The notes under the pieces are model-generated. The model made no database searches. It was not told where the DNA came from and saw only the letters and a list, made by a program, of their open reading frames with translations. This document shows positions 7,564 through 15,878 of a DNA stretch of 64,000 bases, one piece after another. The stretch is from NCBI RefSeq assembly GCF_000716335.1, contig NZ_KL591006.1:89330-153329 (forward strand), written 5' to 3'. Source of the DNA: Streptomyces sp. NRRL S-118 (GTDB lineage: Bacteria > Actinomycetota > Actinomycetes > Streptomycetales > Streptomycetaceae). Numbering within the stretch: position 1 is the first letter of the stretch; every line of letters starts with the position of its first letter. A program made the translations under genes and the position numbers.

Positions 7564-8351
7564 CCGGGCCGGTGCTGCACGCCACCGGCGACGGCGTCAC
7601 GTGGATCACCCTCAACCGCCCGGAGGCGATGAACGCGCTCACGCCGGTCCAGCGGGACCGGGTCGTCGCGCTGCTCGCCGACGCCTCCGCCGACCCGGCC
7701 GTCCGGGCGGTCGTCCTGACCGCCACCGGCCCCGGCTTCTGCGCGGGCGCCGATCTGCGCGGTGCGGGGCCGGCGGGCCGGGAGCGCGTCGCCGGGGACG
7801 TGGCGCGGACCATCCGGCTCGGGGCGCAGCGCCTCGTCGCCGCCGTCCTCGACTGCGAGAAGCCGGTGATCGCGGCCGTCAACGGCACGGCCGCCGGGCT
7901 CGGGGCGCACCTCGCGTTCGCGTGCGACCTGGTCCTCGCGGCCGAATCGGCGCGGTTCATCGAGGTGTTCGTGCGCCGGGGCCTGGTACCGGACGGCGGC
8001 GGCGCCTACCTGCTGGCCCGCCTGGTGGGGCCGCAGCGCGCGAAGGAGCTGATGTTCTTCGGCGACGCGCTGGCCGCGGCGGACGCCGCACGCCTCGGCC
8101 TGGTCAACCGGGTCGTGCCGGACGGCGACCTGGAGAAGACGGCCCGCGCCTGGGCGGAGCGCCTCGCGCAGGGGCCGACCCGCACCCTCGCGCTCACCAA
8201 GCAGCTGGTCAACGCCTCGCTCGACGGCGACCGGGCGACCGCGTTCGCCGCCGAGGCGGCCGCCCAGGAGATCACCATGACGACGTACGACGCGAACGAG
8301 GGCGTGGCGGGCTTCGTGGAGCGCCGCACGCCCCGCTTCAGGGGTGAGTGA
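7560..8351 (+). CDS. Enoyl-CoA hydratase/isomerase (PaaG-like)
   Basis: 263 aa from GTG 7560, overlapping the synthetase stop by 4 nt. A crotonase fold: oxyanion-hole motif FCAGADLRG (~60-68), then NGTAAGLGAHLAFACDLVLAAE. The usual second catalytic glutamate position is replaced by the GLVPDGGGAYLLARL segment, where an aspartate follows GLVP as in PaaG/PaaB-type isomerases and hydratases. It may thus isomerise or hydrate a ring-derived or unsaturated acyl-CoA. Substrate is inferred only from context with the CoA synthetase and the flavin reductase downstream. Confidence 0.9.
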   Translation: MTGPVLHATGDGVTWITLNRPEAMNALTPVQRDRVVALLADASADPAVRAVVLTATGPGFCAGADLRGAGPAGRERVAGDVARTIRLGAQRLVAAVLDCEKPVIAAVNGTAAGLGAHLAFACDLVLAAESARFIEVFVRRGLVPDGGGAYLLARLVGPQRAKELMFFGDALAAADAARLGLVNRVVPDGDLEKTARAWAERLAQGPTRTLALTKQLVNASLDGDRATAFAAEAAAQEITMTTYDANEGVAGFVERRTPRFRGE

Positions 8352-8952
8352 CGTGATGGGACACGCCGGGATGGCGGCCGCGGCCGTCCGGTACCTGAGC
8401 TCCGCCGGCGCGCCCACCACGGCCGCGCCCCCGCCGAGGCTGCGCGCGGTGCGCGACGACGAGCGCCTGCCGGTCGACCAGGCCGTCTTCCGGCGGGTGC
8501 TGGGCCACTTCGCGACCGGCGTCACGGTCGTCACGGCGTACGACGAGGAGGGCGGCGGGCCCGCCGGATTCGCCTGCCAGTCCTTCGCGTCCCTCTCGCT
8601 CGACCCGCCGCTCGTCGCGTTCATGGTGTCCCGCACGTCGACGACCTGGCCGCGCATCGCCCGCGCCGGGGCCTTCTGCGTGAACGTCCTCGGCGCGGAC
8701 CAGGCGGGCCTCTGCCGGGCGTTCGCGGTGAGCGGCGCCGACAAGTTCGCGGGGGTGCCGTACGACCCGGCACCGGCCACGGGTTCACCGCGCCTCGCCG
8801 CCGTCCCCGCCTGGGTCGACTGCACGATCCAGGCGGTCCACACGGGCGGCGACCACCTGATCGTGGTGGGCCGCGTGGCGGCCCTGGGCGCACGGGACGA
8901 CGGCGAGCCCCTCCTCTTCCACCGGGGCCGCTTCGGCCGGTTCACGGAGTGA
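8344..8952 (+). CDS. Flavin reductase family protein
   Basis: 202 aa from GTG 8344, which overlaps the previous stop by 8 nt; an in-frame GTG/ATG a few codons on is also possible. The flavin-reductase-like FMN-binding domain spans ~48-200 with VFRRVLGHFATGVTVVTA, FACQSFASLSLDPPLVAFMVSRTSTTWPRI and a C-terminal LLFHRGRFGRF, diagnostic of the HpaC/ActVB group. Such proteins supply reduced FMN or FAD to two-component monooxygenases. No partner monooxygenase is in the window, so either one of the acyl-CoA dehydrogenase-like proteins or a distant enzyme is served. Confidence 0.9.
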   Translation: MSDVMGHAGMAAAAVRYLSSAGAPTTAAPPPRLRAVRDDERLPVDQAVFRRVLGHFATGVTVVTAYDEEGGGPAGFACQSFASLSLDPPLVAFMVSRTSTTWPRIARAGAFCVNVLGADQAGLCRAFAVSGADKFAGVPYDPAPATGSPRLAAVPAWVDCTIQAVHTGGDHLIVVGRVAALGARDDGEPLLFHRGRFGRFTE

Positions 8953-8971
8953 CGGCGCCCCGGGACCGCGG

Positions 8972-10288
8972 TCAGGCCAGGGCCGGGACGGCCGGGCGGC
9001 GGCGGATCACCAGGGACATCAGCGCCGCCGCCGCGCACAGCGCGCCCGAGGCGTACCAGACCACGTCGTACGAGCCGAACAGGTCGCGCGCGACGCCGCC
9101 CGCGAAGGCCACCACCGCGGCGCCCACCTGGTGGGAGGCGAGGACCCAGCCGAAGACGATGGCGCTGTCCTCGCCGTAGTGCTCGCGGCACAGGGCGATC
9201 GTCGGCGGGACGGTGGCCACCCAGTCCAGGCCGTAGAAGACGATGAAGAACACCATGGGCGGCTGCACGGACGGCGCGAGCAGCATCGGCAGGAAGAGCA
9301 GCGAGACGCCGCGCAGCGCGTAGTACACGGCCAGCAGACGCCGGGCCTCGAAGCGGTCGGTGAACCAGCCGGAGGCGACCGTGCCGACCACGTCGAAGAC
9401 GCCGATCACGGCGAGGAGCGAGGCGGCGGCCGTGATGGGCATGCCGTGGTCGTGCGCCGCCGGGACGAAGTGGGTCTTCACCAGGCCGTTGGTCGAGGCG
9501 CCGCAGATGGCGAAGGTGCCGGCGAGCAGCCAGAAGGGGCCGGTGCGGGCCGCCGACGCGAGGACCGTGACCGCGCGGCGGGCCGCGCCCGGCACCGGTG
9601 CGGGCTTCGGCACGACGTCGGCGGCGCCGTACGGCGCGAGCCCCACGTCCGCCGGGTGGTCGCGCAGCAGCAGCCGGACGAACGGCACGACGGCGAGCGC
9701 GGAGAGGGCGACGGTGACCGCGGCGGGGCGCCAGCCGTGGTCCTCGACCAGCCAGGACAGCAGTGGCAGGAAGACGAGCTGCCCGGAGGCGCCGGCGGCG
9801 GTGAGGACGCCGGTGACCAGTCCGCGGCGGGCCACGAACCACCGGTTCGTCACCGTCGCGGCGAAGGCGAGCGCCATCGAGCCGCTGCCGAGCCCCACCA
9901 GGACGCCCCAGAACAGCACGAGCTGCCACGCCGCGGTCATCCACACCGTGGCCAGCGAGCCGGCCGCGATGACGGTCAGCGCGACGGCCACGACCCGGCG
10001 GATGCCGAAGCGGTCCATCAGGGCGGCCGCGAACGGTGCCGTCAGGCCGTACAGCGCGAGGTTGACCGACACGGCGAAGCCGATCGTGCCGTGCGACCAG
10101 TCGAACTCCTCGTGCAGCGGCTCGATGAGCAGGCCGGGCAGGGAGGCGAAGGCGGCGGCGCCGACGATCGTCACGAAGGTGACGGCCGCGACGGACCACG
10201 CGCGGTGGAAGCGGGGACGGCGGCCGGGAGCCGGGGCAGCGGGGGCGCCGGGGCTGTGCACGCCGGGTTCGGGAGTCGTCTGGGCCAC
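8972..10288 (-). CDS. MFS transporter
   Basis: 438 aa from GTG 10288 (VAQTTPEPG); the upstream in-frame extension is charged low-complexity sequence and would reach the divergent promoter. Twelve hydrophobic segments, with an MFS signature after TM2 (ALMDRFGIRRVVAVA) and a central charged loop (~210-230). The DWSHGTIGFAVSVNLALYGLTAPFAAALMDRFG region resembles monocarboxylate/oxalate-type MFS carriers. It lies between the CoA-ligase operon and the GlxA regulator and may import the acid metabolised here; that is an inference from location. Confidence 0.88.
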   Translation of the reverse strand: MAQTTPEPGVHSPGAPAAPAPGRRPRFHRAWSVAAVTFVTIVGAAAFASLPGLLIEPLHEEFDWSHGTIGFAVSVNLALYGLTAPFAAALMDRFGIRRVVAVALTVIAAGSLATVWMTAAWQLVLFWGVLVGLGSGSMALAFAATVTNRWFVARRGLVTGVLTAAGASGQLVFLPLLSWLVEDHGWRPAAVTVALSALAVVPFVRLLLRDHPADVGLAPYGAADVVPKPAPVPGAARRAVTVLASAARTGPFWLLAGTFAICGASTNGLVKTHFVPAAHDHGMPITAAASLLAVIGVFDVVGTVASGWFTDRFEARRLLAVYYALRGVSLLFLPMLLAPSVQPPMVFFIVFYGLDWVATVPPTIALCREHYGEDSAIVFGWVLASHQVGAAVVAFAGGVARDLFGSYDVVWYASGALCAAAALMSLVIRRRPAVPALA

Positions 10289-10347
10289 GTCACCACCCTG
10301 CCGGGGACGGTGATCGCTCAACCACTGGCCCGGATGACAGGTTTCGC

Positions 10348-10353
10348 TAGGAT
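10348..10353 (+). promoter_or_regulatory. Predicted -10 element (TAGGAT), leaderless start of GlxA-type gene
   Basis: TAGGAT ends 6 nt before ATG 10360 and no Shine-Dalgarno sequence is visible, suggesting a leaderless mRNA. Confidence 0.5.
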
Positions 10354-10359
10354 CAGGCC

Positions 10360-11415
10360 ATGGACAACGGGACCCGGAAGGCCGCCGCTCCGGCACGGGC
10401 CGCCGCCGGCCGGCCCCACCGCGTGGTGATCCTGGCCCTCGCCGGTCTGCTGCCCTTCGAACTCGGCATCCCGCACCGCATCTTCGGCCGGGCCGCCTCT
10501 CCGGAGGGCCACCCGCTGTACGAGATCGTCACCTGCGGCGTCGCCCCGGGTCCGGTCCGCACCGACGCCGACTTCGACATCCACGTCCGCCACGGCCCCG
10601 AGGCGCTCGCCGGCGCCGACACCGTCGTCGTCCCCGCCTCGTACGAACTGGGCCCGGTGTACGAGGAGGGCCGGCTCACCGACGAGTTGAGGGCCGCGCT
10701 CGGGAACGTCCGCCCCGGCACCCGCATGGTCTCCATCTGCACCGGCGGGTACGTGCTGGCCGCCGCCGGCTACCTCGACGGACGGCCCGCCACCACGCAC
10801 TGGGCGTCCGCGGAGCACTTCCAGCGGCTCTTCCCCGCCGTCGAGGTCGACCCCGGCGTCCTGTTCGTCGACGACGGCGACGTCCTGACCTCCGCCGGCG
10901 TCGCCGCGGGGGTGGACCTGTGCCTGCACATCGTGCGCCGCGACCACGGCGCGGCCGTCGCCAACGAGGTGGCGCGCCGCACCGTCGTACCGCCGCACCG
11001 CGACGGCGGCCAGGCCCAGTACATCCAGCGCCCCGTGCCCGAGCCGGCGCAGCGCGCGACGACGACCGCCGCCCGCGCCTGGGCGCTGGCCCGGCTCCAC
11101 GAGCCGATCCGGCTGCGCGACCTCGCCCGGCAGGAGTCGATGAGCGTACGGACCTTCACGCGCCGCTTCCGCGAGGAGGTCGGCGTCAGTCCCGGCCAGT
11201 GGCTCACCCGGCAGCGCGTCGAACGGGCCCGCCACCTGCTGGAGTCCACCGAGCTGTCCATGGACCGGGTCGCCGCGGACGCCGGCTTCGGCACCGCCCA
11301 GTCGATGCGCCAGCACCTACAGGCTGCGCTCGGGGTCCCGCCGACCGTCTACCGGCGCACCTTCCGCGCCGACCGTGTCCCCGGCGGCGTCTCCGGCGGC
11401 GTCCCGCACGCCTGA
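10360..11415 (+). CDS. GlxA-type regulator: DJ-1/PfpI domain plus AraC DNA-binding domain
   Basis: 351 aa. Residues ~20-200 form a class I glutamine-amidotransferase-like (DJ-1/PfpI) domain with the nucleophile-elbow motif SICTGGYVLAAAG. Residues ~235-335 carry two AraC/XylS helix-turn-helix units (LRDLARQESMSVRTFTRRF and MDRVAADAGFGTAQSMRQHL). It probably controls the divergent MFS gene or neighbours; in Streptomyces such proteins often sense catabolites. The 3' end overlaps the convergent MFS gene by 99 nt. It is not an obvious candidate for the TetR-like 15-bp palindromes because AraC sites are usually not short symmetric dyads. Confidence 0.92.
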   Translation: MDNGTRKAAAPARAAAGRPHRVVILALAGLLPFELGIPHRIFGRAASPEGHPLYEIVTCGVAPGPVRTDADFDIHVRHGPEALAGADTVVVPASYELGPVYEEGRLTDELRAALGNVRPGTRMVSICTGGYVLAAAGYLDGRPATTHWASAEHFQRLFPAVEVDPGVLFVDDGDVLTSAGVAAGVDLCLHIVRRDHGAAVANEVARRTVVPPHRDGGQAQYIQRPVPEPAQRATTTAARAWALARLHEPIRLRDLARQESMSVRTFTRRFREEVGVSPGQWLTRQRVERARHLLESTELSMDRVAADAGFGTAQSMRQHLQAALGVPPTVYRRTFRADRVPGGVSGGVPHA

Positions 11416-12570
11416 CGCCAGCCGCCGCTCGCCCACCGCGCCGATCGCGGTGAGCACCAGGGTGAGCCCGACCCCGGCGAGGATCGCGGTCGACGGCGAC
11501 ACCACCCGCAGCAGCCCGCCCGCGAGCGTCCCGCTCGCCGCGTATCCGGCGCCGATGGCCGCGTACATCACCGCGTACCCGGCCGCCAGGGCGCTCGCCG
11601 GCAGCACCTCGCGCAGCCGCATGTTCCGGGTGACCATCGCGCCCGCCTGGAGCACGCCCGCCACGACCAGACCCGCCGCGATGGCCCCCGTCCAGGGCAG
11701 CAGCGCGACGAGCGCCACGCAGCCGGACACGCCGAGCAGCAGCACCACGCTCTGCACCGCCAGCCGCCCGGGCCAGCCGCGCAGCCCGTACACGAACGCC
11801 CCGGCCGCCGACCCGAGGGAGAAGCCGGCCAGCAGCGGCCCCGCCCAGCCGAGGCCGAGGGAGCGCTGTTCCAGCAGCGCGGGCAGGACGAGTTCGGCGA
11901 GCGCGAGCAGGGTCAGGCTCGCCGCGCCGGTGACGTACACCGGCCACGCCCGGGCCAGCAGCCGCCGCATGGGCACGCCTCCCCGGTCGCCGTCGTCGGC
12001 GGCCCACCCGGCGGGCAGCGCCCACAGCCCGGCGACGGCCGCGCCCATCAGCCCGCCCGCGAGCAGCAGCGGTACGTACGGCGCGGCCCCCAGCGCCAGC
12101 CAGGTCGTCAGCGCGGGTGCGACGGCCCAGACGGCGGAGGTCAGCACGGACTCGAGGCTTATCGCCTGGCCGACCGCGCCCGCCGGGACCATGCCGGTCA
12201 GCAGGGCGCGCATCCCGCCGGACACGGCGCCCGGCGCCCCGCCCGCGACGAACGCCAGCACGCCCAGCACCACGGGCGGTGCCTGGGGCGCCAGGCCGAG
12301 CCCCGCGAACGCCACCCCGCCGCCCACGAGCCCCGCCGCCAGTTGCGGCCGCGCCCGCTCGGGGCGCAGCCGGGTGCCGAAGACCGGCGCGCCGAGTATC
12401 TCGCCGACGACGTACACGGCGGCGAGGACGGCACCGAGGCTGTAGCCGCCCGGCCGCTCGCGGACCAGGAACACCAGGGCGAGCGGTGCCATGGCCACCG
12501 GCAGCCGGGCGGCGATGGTGACGGCTCCCCAGGCCAGTACGGGCCGGGTGAGCACGGAACGGTAAGGCAT
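11317..12570 (-). CDS. MFS transporter (second)
   Basis: 417 aa from ATG 12570. About twelve predicted membrane segments with short loops, an MFS loop 2-3 region (GTRLRPERARPQ) and a hydrophilic, Asp/Gly-rich C-terminal tail (~385-417). The tail is encoded by DNA antisense to the last 33 codons of the GlxA-type gene, so the two genes overlap convergently by 99 nt. The sequence resembles small-molecule exporters of the MFS-1 group. Substrate unknown. Confidence 0.85.
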   Translation of the reverse strand: MPYRSVLTRPVLAWGAVTIAARLPVAMAPLALVFLVRERPGGYSLGAVLAAVYVVGEILGAPVFGTRLRPERARPQLAAGLVGGGVAFAGLGLAPQAPPVVLGVLAFVAGGAPGAVSGGMRALLTGMVPAGAVGQAISLESVLTSAVWAVAPALTTWLALGAAPYVPLLLAGGLMGAAVAGLWALPAGWAADDGDRGGVPMRRLLARAWPVYVTGAASLTLLALAELVLPALLEQRSLGLGWAGPLLAGFSLGSAAGAFVYGLRGWPGRLAVQSVVLLLGVSGCVALVALLPWTGAIAAGLVVAGVLQAGAMVTRNMRLREVLPASALAAGYAVMYAAIGAGYAASGTLAGGLLRVVSPSTAILAGVGLTLVLTAIGAVGERRLASGVRDAAGDAAGDTVGAEGAPVDGRRDPERSL

Positions 12571-12621
12571 GGGCCCGACCGTAACCAGGAACCGGATGCG
12601 GCTTCACCTCGATTCGGCCGG

Positions 12622-13704
12622 TCAGCCCCGCCCGGCCCCGGCCGTCCGCGGACCCATCGTCAGCACGCCGCGCGCCACCCGCCCGTGGTGGGCGTCGTCC
12701 GCCGCCCTGGCGAAGTCCTCGACCGGGTGGACCGCGGTGACCAGCTCGTCGAGCAGCAGCCTGCCCTCCTCGTACAGCCGGGCGTAGCGCGGGATGTCGT
12801 GCTGCGGCCGCGAACTGCCGTAGCGGCAGCCCAGGATGGACTTGTCGAGGAACAGCGAGGCGGGCGGGAAGGCGGCCTCGGCGGTGGGGGCGGTCATGCC
12901 GAGCAGGACGGCCTGGCCGTGCCGGTCGAGCAGGCCGACGGCCGTGCGGACCAGGCCGGTGCGGCCCACGCATTCGAAGACGTGATCGGCACCGGTGGGC
13001 AGGACGTCGCGTACGGCGGCGGTGTCCGTGAGGAAGTGCGTGGCGCCGAAGCGCCGGGCCACCGCGTCCTTCGCGGGGTTGGCGTCCACGGCGACGATCA
13101 CGGAGGCGGCGGCGAGCCGTGCGCCCTGCAGGACGTTGAGCCCGATGCCGCCGGCGCCGATGACGACGACGGTGTCGCCGTACCGGACGCGGGCGCGGTT
13201 CAGTACGGCGCCGACGCCCGTGAGGACGCCGCAGCCGATGAGCGCGGCCGAGGTGAGGGGGAGGGACGGCGGGATCCGCACCGCCTGGACGGCGCGGACG
13301 ACGGTGCGCTCGGCGAAGGCGGAGGTCGACGCGAACTGGTGCACCGGCCGCCCGTCGCCGCGCGTGAACGGTGTGCCCGGCCGCCCGATCGCGCTGCGGC
13401 ACATCGTCGGCCGTCCCCGGTCGCAGTCCGCGCACGCCCCGCAGTTGGCGAGCGTCGACAGGGCGACGTGGTCACCGGGCGTCACGTGCGTCACCCCGGC
13501 CCCGACGGCCTCGACGACGCCCGCGCCCTCGTGGCCCAGCACCACGGGCACCGGGAACGGGATCGTCCCGTCGATCACCGACAGGTCACTGTGGCACAGC
13601 CCGGCCGCCGCGACCGCCACCAGGACCTCGCCCGGCCCCGGGTCCCGGACGACCAGGTCGTCGACGACCCGCGCCCGCTCGCCGTCGAACACGACACCCT
13701 TCAT
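12622..13704 (-). CDS. Zinc-dependent alcohol dehydrogenase (MDR family)
   Basis: 360 aa from ATG 13704, overlapping the acyl-CoA dehydrogenase stop by 4 nt (ATGA). MDR hallmarks: catalytic-zinc region AAGLCHSDLSV (~36-46) and GHEGAGVVEAVG, structural-zinc cysteines in CGACADCDRGRPTMC (~91-105), and an NAD-binding VVIGAGGIGLNVLQGARLAAA. This is the class III-like long form. With the acyl-CoA dehydrogenase and SDR in the same operon it probably oxidises an alcohol intermediate to an aldehyde. It is the last gene of a minus-strand operon starting at the SDR. Confidence 0.9.
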   Translation of the reverse strand: MKGVVFDGERARVVDDLVVRDPGPGEVLVAVAAAGLCHSDLSVIDGTIPFPVPVVLGHEGAGVVEAVGAGVTHVTPGDHVALSTLANCGACADCDRGRPTMCRSAIGRPGTPFTRGDGRPVHQFASTSAFAERTVVRAVQAVRIPPSLPLTSAALIGCGVLTGVGAVLNRARVRYGDTVVVIGAGGIGLNVLQGARLAAASVIVAVDANPAKDAVARRFGATHFLTDTAAVRDVLPTGADHVFECVGRTGLVRTAVGLLDRHGQAVLLGMTAPTAEAAFPPASLFLDKSILGCRYGSSRPQHDIPRYARLYEEGRLLLDELVTAVHPVEDFARAADDAHHGRVARGVLTMGPRTAGAGRG

Positions 13705-14864
13705 CCCGGCTCCCTCGGCAGGCCGAGCACGCGCTCGGCGATGATGCCGCGCTGGATCTCGTCCGAACCGCCGTAGATGGTGTCGGCCCGGCTGAACAGG
13801 AACGAGCGCTGCAGGTCGTCCAGTTCGTACGCGTCCGGCGACCAGGCCCCCGGACCCGTCGCTCCCGCCGCGCCCCGCACTTGCAGGGCCAGCTCGCCGA
13901 GCCGCCGGTGCCACCGCCCCCACAGCAGCTTGGCCACACTCGGCGCCCCCGCGTCGGCGGCGCCCCCCAGCGTCCGCAGGGCGTGCCACCGCATGGTGCG
14001 CAGCTCGGCCCACTGCCGTACGAGGCGGTCCCGGAGGATGGGGTCGGCGGCGAGGGCGCCGCTGTCGACGGCCAGCCGCACCACGCGGCGCAGCTCCGCC
14101 TCGAACCCGATCTGCTGGGCGAGGGTCGACACCCCGCGCTCCACCGCGAGCAGGCCCAGGGCGACGCGCCAGCCGTGGCCCTCGCCGCCGACGAGGTCGC
14201 GGGCGCGGGCGACCGCCCCGTCGAAGAGCACCTCGTTGAACTCGCTCGTCCCGGTCATCTGGCGGATGGGCCGCACCTCGATCCGGCCGGGCTGGTCCAT
14301 CGGGACCAGCAGGAACGACAGCCCGTGGTGGCGCCGCGTGCCCTCCCCCGTCCTGGCCAGGACGAAGCACCAGTCGGCCTGGTGGGCCAGCGAGGTCCAG
14401 ATCTTCCGTCCGCTGATCCGGTACGTGGTGCCGTCGCGCACGGCGCGGGTGCGCAGGGCGGCGAGGTCGGAACCCGCGTCCGGCTCGCTGTAGCCCTGGC
14501 ACCACACCTCCTCGCCGCGCGCGATGCCGGGCAGGAACCGGGCCTGCTGGTCCTCGTCGCCGTGGGCGAGCAGGGTCGGGGCGAGGAGCTTCTCGCCGAT
14601 GTGGCCGATCCGGCCGGGCGCGCCCGCGCGGGCGTACTCCTCGGCCCACACGACCTGCTGGGTGAGCGTGGCGCACCGGTTGCCGTACGCCGCCGTGCCC
14701 CAGCCGAGGCCGATCCAGCCGCCCGCGCCGAGCGTCCGCTCCCAGGCCCGGCCGCCGTCGCCGGGCTCGCCGCCGGTCCGGTGCCGCGCGCGCCACTCCC
14801 GCGCGAGCCACTCCCGCGCGACACCCCGGAAGGACTCGTCCTCCGCCCCGAACGCGAAGTCCAC
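13701..14864 (-). CDS. Acyl-CoA dehydrogenase (FadE-like, large-subunit type)
   Basis: 387 aa from ATG 14864. N-terminal helical domain (FAFGAEDESFRGVAREWL), central FAD-binding beta domain (EEVWCQGYSEPDAGSDLAALRTRA and YRISGRKIWTSLAHQADWCFVLART) and C-terminal helical domain ending IYGGSDEIQRGIIAERVLGLP. All FAD and acyl-CoA contact blocks are present. It is similar in type to the protein at 18930 and to actinobacterial steroid and branched-acid FadEs. Cotranscribed with the alcohol dehydrogenase and probably the SDR (13-nt gap). Confidence 0.92.
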   Translation of the reverse strand: MDFAFGAEDESFRGVAREWLAREWRARHRTGGEPGDGGRAWERTLGAGGWIGLGWGTAAYGNRCATLTQQVVWAEEYARAGAPGRIGHIGEKLLAPTLLAHGDEDQQARFLPGIARGEEVWCQGYSEPDAGSDLAALRTRAVRDGTTYRISGRKIWTSLAHQADWCFVLARTGEGTRRHHGLSFLLVPMDQPGRIEVRPIRQMTGTSEFNEVLFDGAVARARDLVGGEGHGWRVALGLLAVERGVSTLAQQIGFEAELRRVVRLAVDSGALAADPILRDRLVRQWAELRTMRWHALRTLGGAADAGAPSVAKLLWGRWHRRLGELALQVRGAAGATGPGAWSPDAYELDDLQRSFLFSRADTIYGGSDEIQRGIIAERVLGLPREPG

Positions 14865-14877
14865 GACCGCCGCTCCC

Positions 14878-15789
14878 CTACGCGTTCGGCCGGGCCGAGG
14901 AGGCCGCCGCCCTGGCCATCTCCTCCAGCCGTTCCAGCAGGGGCATCGGGTCGGTGCCCACGGTCCCCGGCAGGAACTCGGCGATCCGCTCCGGGGTCCA
15001 GGGCGTCTCCGCGTAGGCGGCGCGCAGCTCCCGCGGCTGGGCCCACACCGCGATCTTGGGTCCGGCGATCGTGTACACCTGCCCGGTCACCTTGTCGGCG
15101 CGCGCCCGGTCGGAGAGGAGGTAGACGACGAGCGCGGCGACGTCCTCGGGTTCGCCGATCTCCTTGAGCTCCATGGGGACGCCCGCGGACATGCGCGTCC
15201 GGGCGACGGGGGCGACGGCGTTGGCGGTGACGCCGTACTTGTGCAGCCCCAGCGCGGCGCTGCGCACCAGGGAGATGATGCCGCCCTTGGCGGCGGAGTA
15301 GTTGGCCTGGGCGACGGAGCCCTGGTGGTTGCCGCTGGTGAATCCGATGAGCGTGCCGCCGCCCTGGGCGCGCATGACGGCGGAGGCGGCACGGAAGACG
15401 GTGAACGTGCCCTTGAGGTGGGTGCCGACGACCGCGTCCCACTCCTCCTCCGACATGTTGAACAGCATCCGCTCGCGCAGGATGCCGGCGACGCACACCA
15501 CCCCGTCGACGCGCCCGTACGCGGCGAGGGCGGTGTCCACGACGCGCTGCCCGCCCGCCATGGTGGAGATGTCGTCGGCGACCGCGACCGCTTCCCCGCC
15601 GGCCGCGGCGATCTCCTTGACGACGGCGGCCGCGACCTCGGACGTGGGCTCCGCGCCCGCGACGGAGACGCCGTGGTCGTTGACGACGACCCGGGCACCC
15701 TCGGCGGCGCAGGCGAGGGCGACGGCACGGCCGATGCCCCGCCCGGCGCCGGTCACGGCGATGACCTTGCCCGTCAAGAAGTTCCCCAT
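14878..15789 (-). CDS. SDR-family oxidoreductase (3-hydroxyacyl-CoA dehydrogenase-like)
   Basis: 303 aa from ATG 15789. Classical SDR with cofactor motif TGAGRGIGRA (~13-22), the DHG segment after beta-2 typical of hydroxyacyl/steroid dehydrogenases (VVVNDHGVSVAG), and active-site YSAAKGG. The C-terminal ~60 residues form an extra helical tail (WTPERIAEFLPG...LLERLEEM) seen in actinobacterial beta-oxidation-like SDRs. Operator copy 4 lies 28 nt upstream, making it the first gene of the SDR/FadE/ADH operon. It probably oxidises the hydroxyacyl-CoA made by a hydratase step. Confidence 0.9.
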   Translation of the reverse strand: MGNFLTGKVIAVTGAGRGIGRAVALACAAEGARVVVNDHGVSVAGAEPTSEVAAAVVKEIAAAGGEAVAVADDISTMAGGQRVVDTALAAYGRVDGVVCVAGILRERMLFNMSEEEWDAVVGTHLKGTFTVFRAASAVMRAQGGGTLIGFTSGNHQGSVAQANYSAAKGGIISLVRSAALGLHKYGVTANAVAPVARTRMSAGVPMELKEIGEPEDVAALVVYLLSDRARADKVTGQVYTIAGPKIAVWAQPRELRAAYAETPWTPERIAEFLPGTVGTDPMPLLERLEEMARAAASSARPNA

Positions 15790-15816
15790 GCCGTCCCCTT
15801 CCCGCGCCAGCCGTAT

Positions 15817-15831
15817 CTGACGGATCGTTAG
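15817..15831. promoter_or_regulatory. CTGAC-N5-GTCAG operator, copy 4
   Basis: CTGACGGATCGTTAG matches the family with one mismatch in the right arm. It lies between the divergent SDR and cyclase-family genes. Confidence 0.6.
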
Positions 15832-15833
15832 AT

Positions 15834-15848
15834 TCTACGGTCCGTCAG
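15834..15848. promoter_or_regulatory. Degenerate operator half-site, copy 5
   Basis: TCTACGGTCCGTCAG keeps the right arm GTCAG and the GTCC centre of copy 7 but has lost most of the left arm. It lies 17 bp (centre to centre) from copy 4, in front of the cyclase-family gene. Confidence 0.4.
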
Positions 15849-15878
15849 ATGCGCGAGCACAAGCCCTGGGGAGGCCCC

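Noticed and set aside
9131..10429. 432-codon plus-strand frame over the MFS gene
   Set aside because: Antisense to a clear membrane protein; composition (Gly/Arg/Asp/His-rich) is typical of GC-driven frames.
12343..13776. 477-codon plus-strand frame
   Set aside because: Antisense over an MFS and an alcohol dehydrogenase gene; no recognisable domain.
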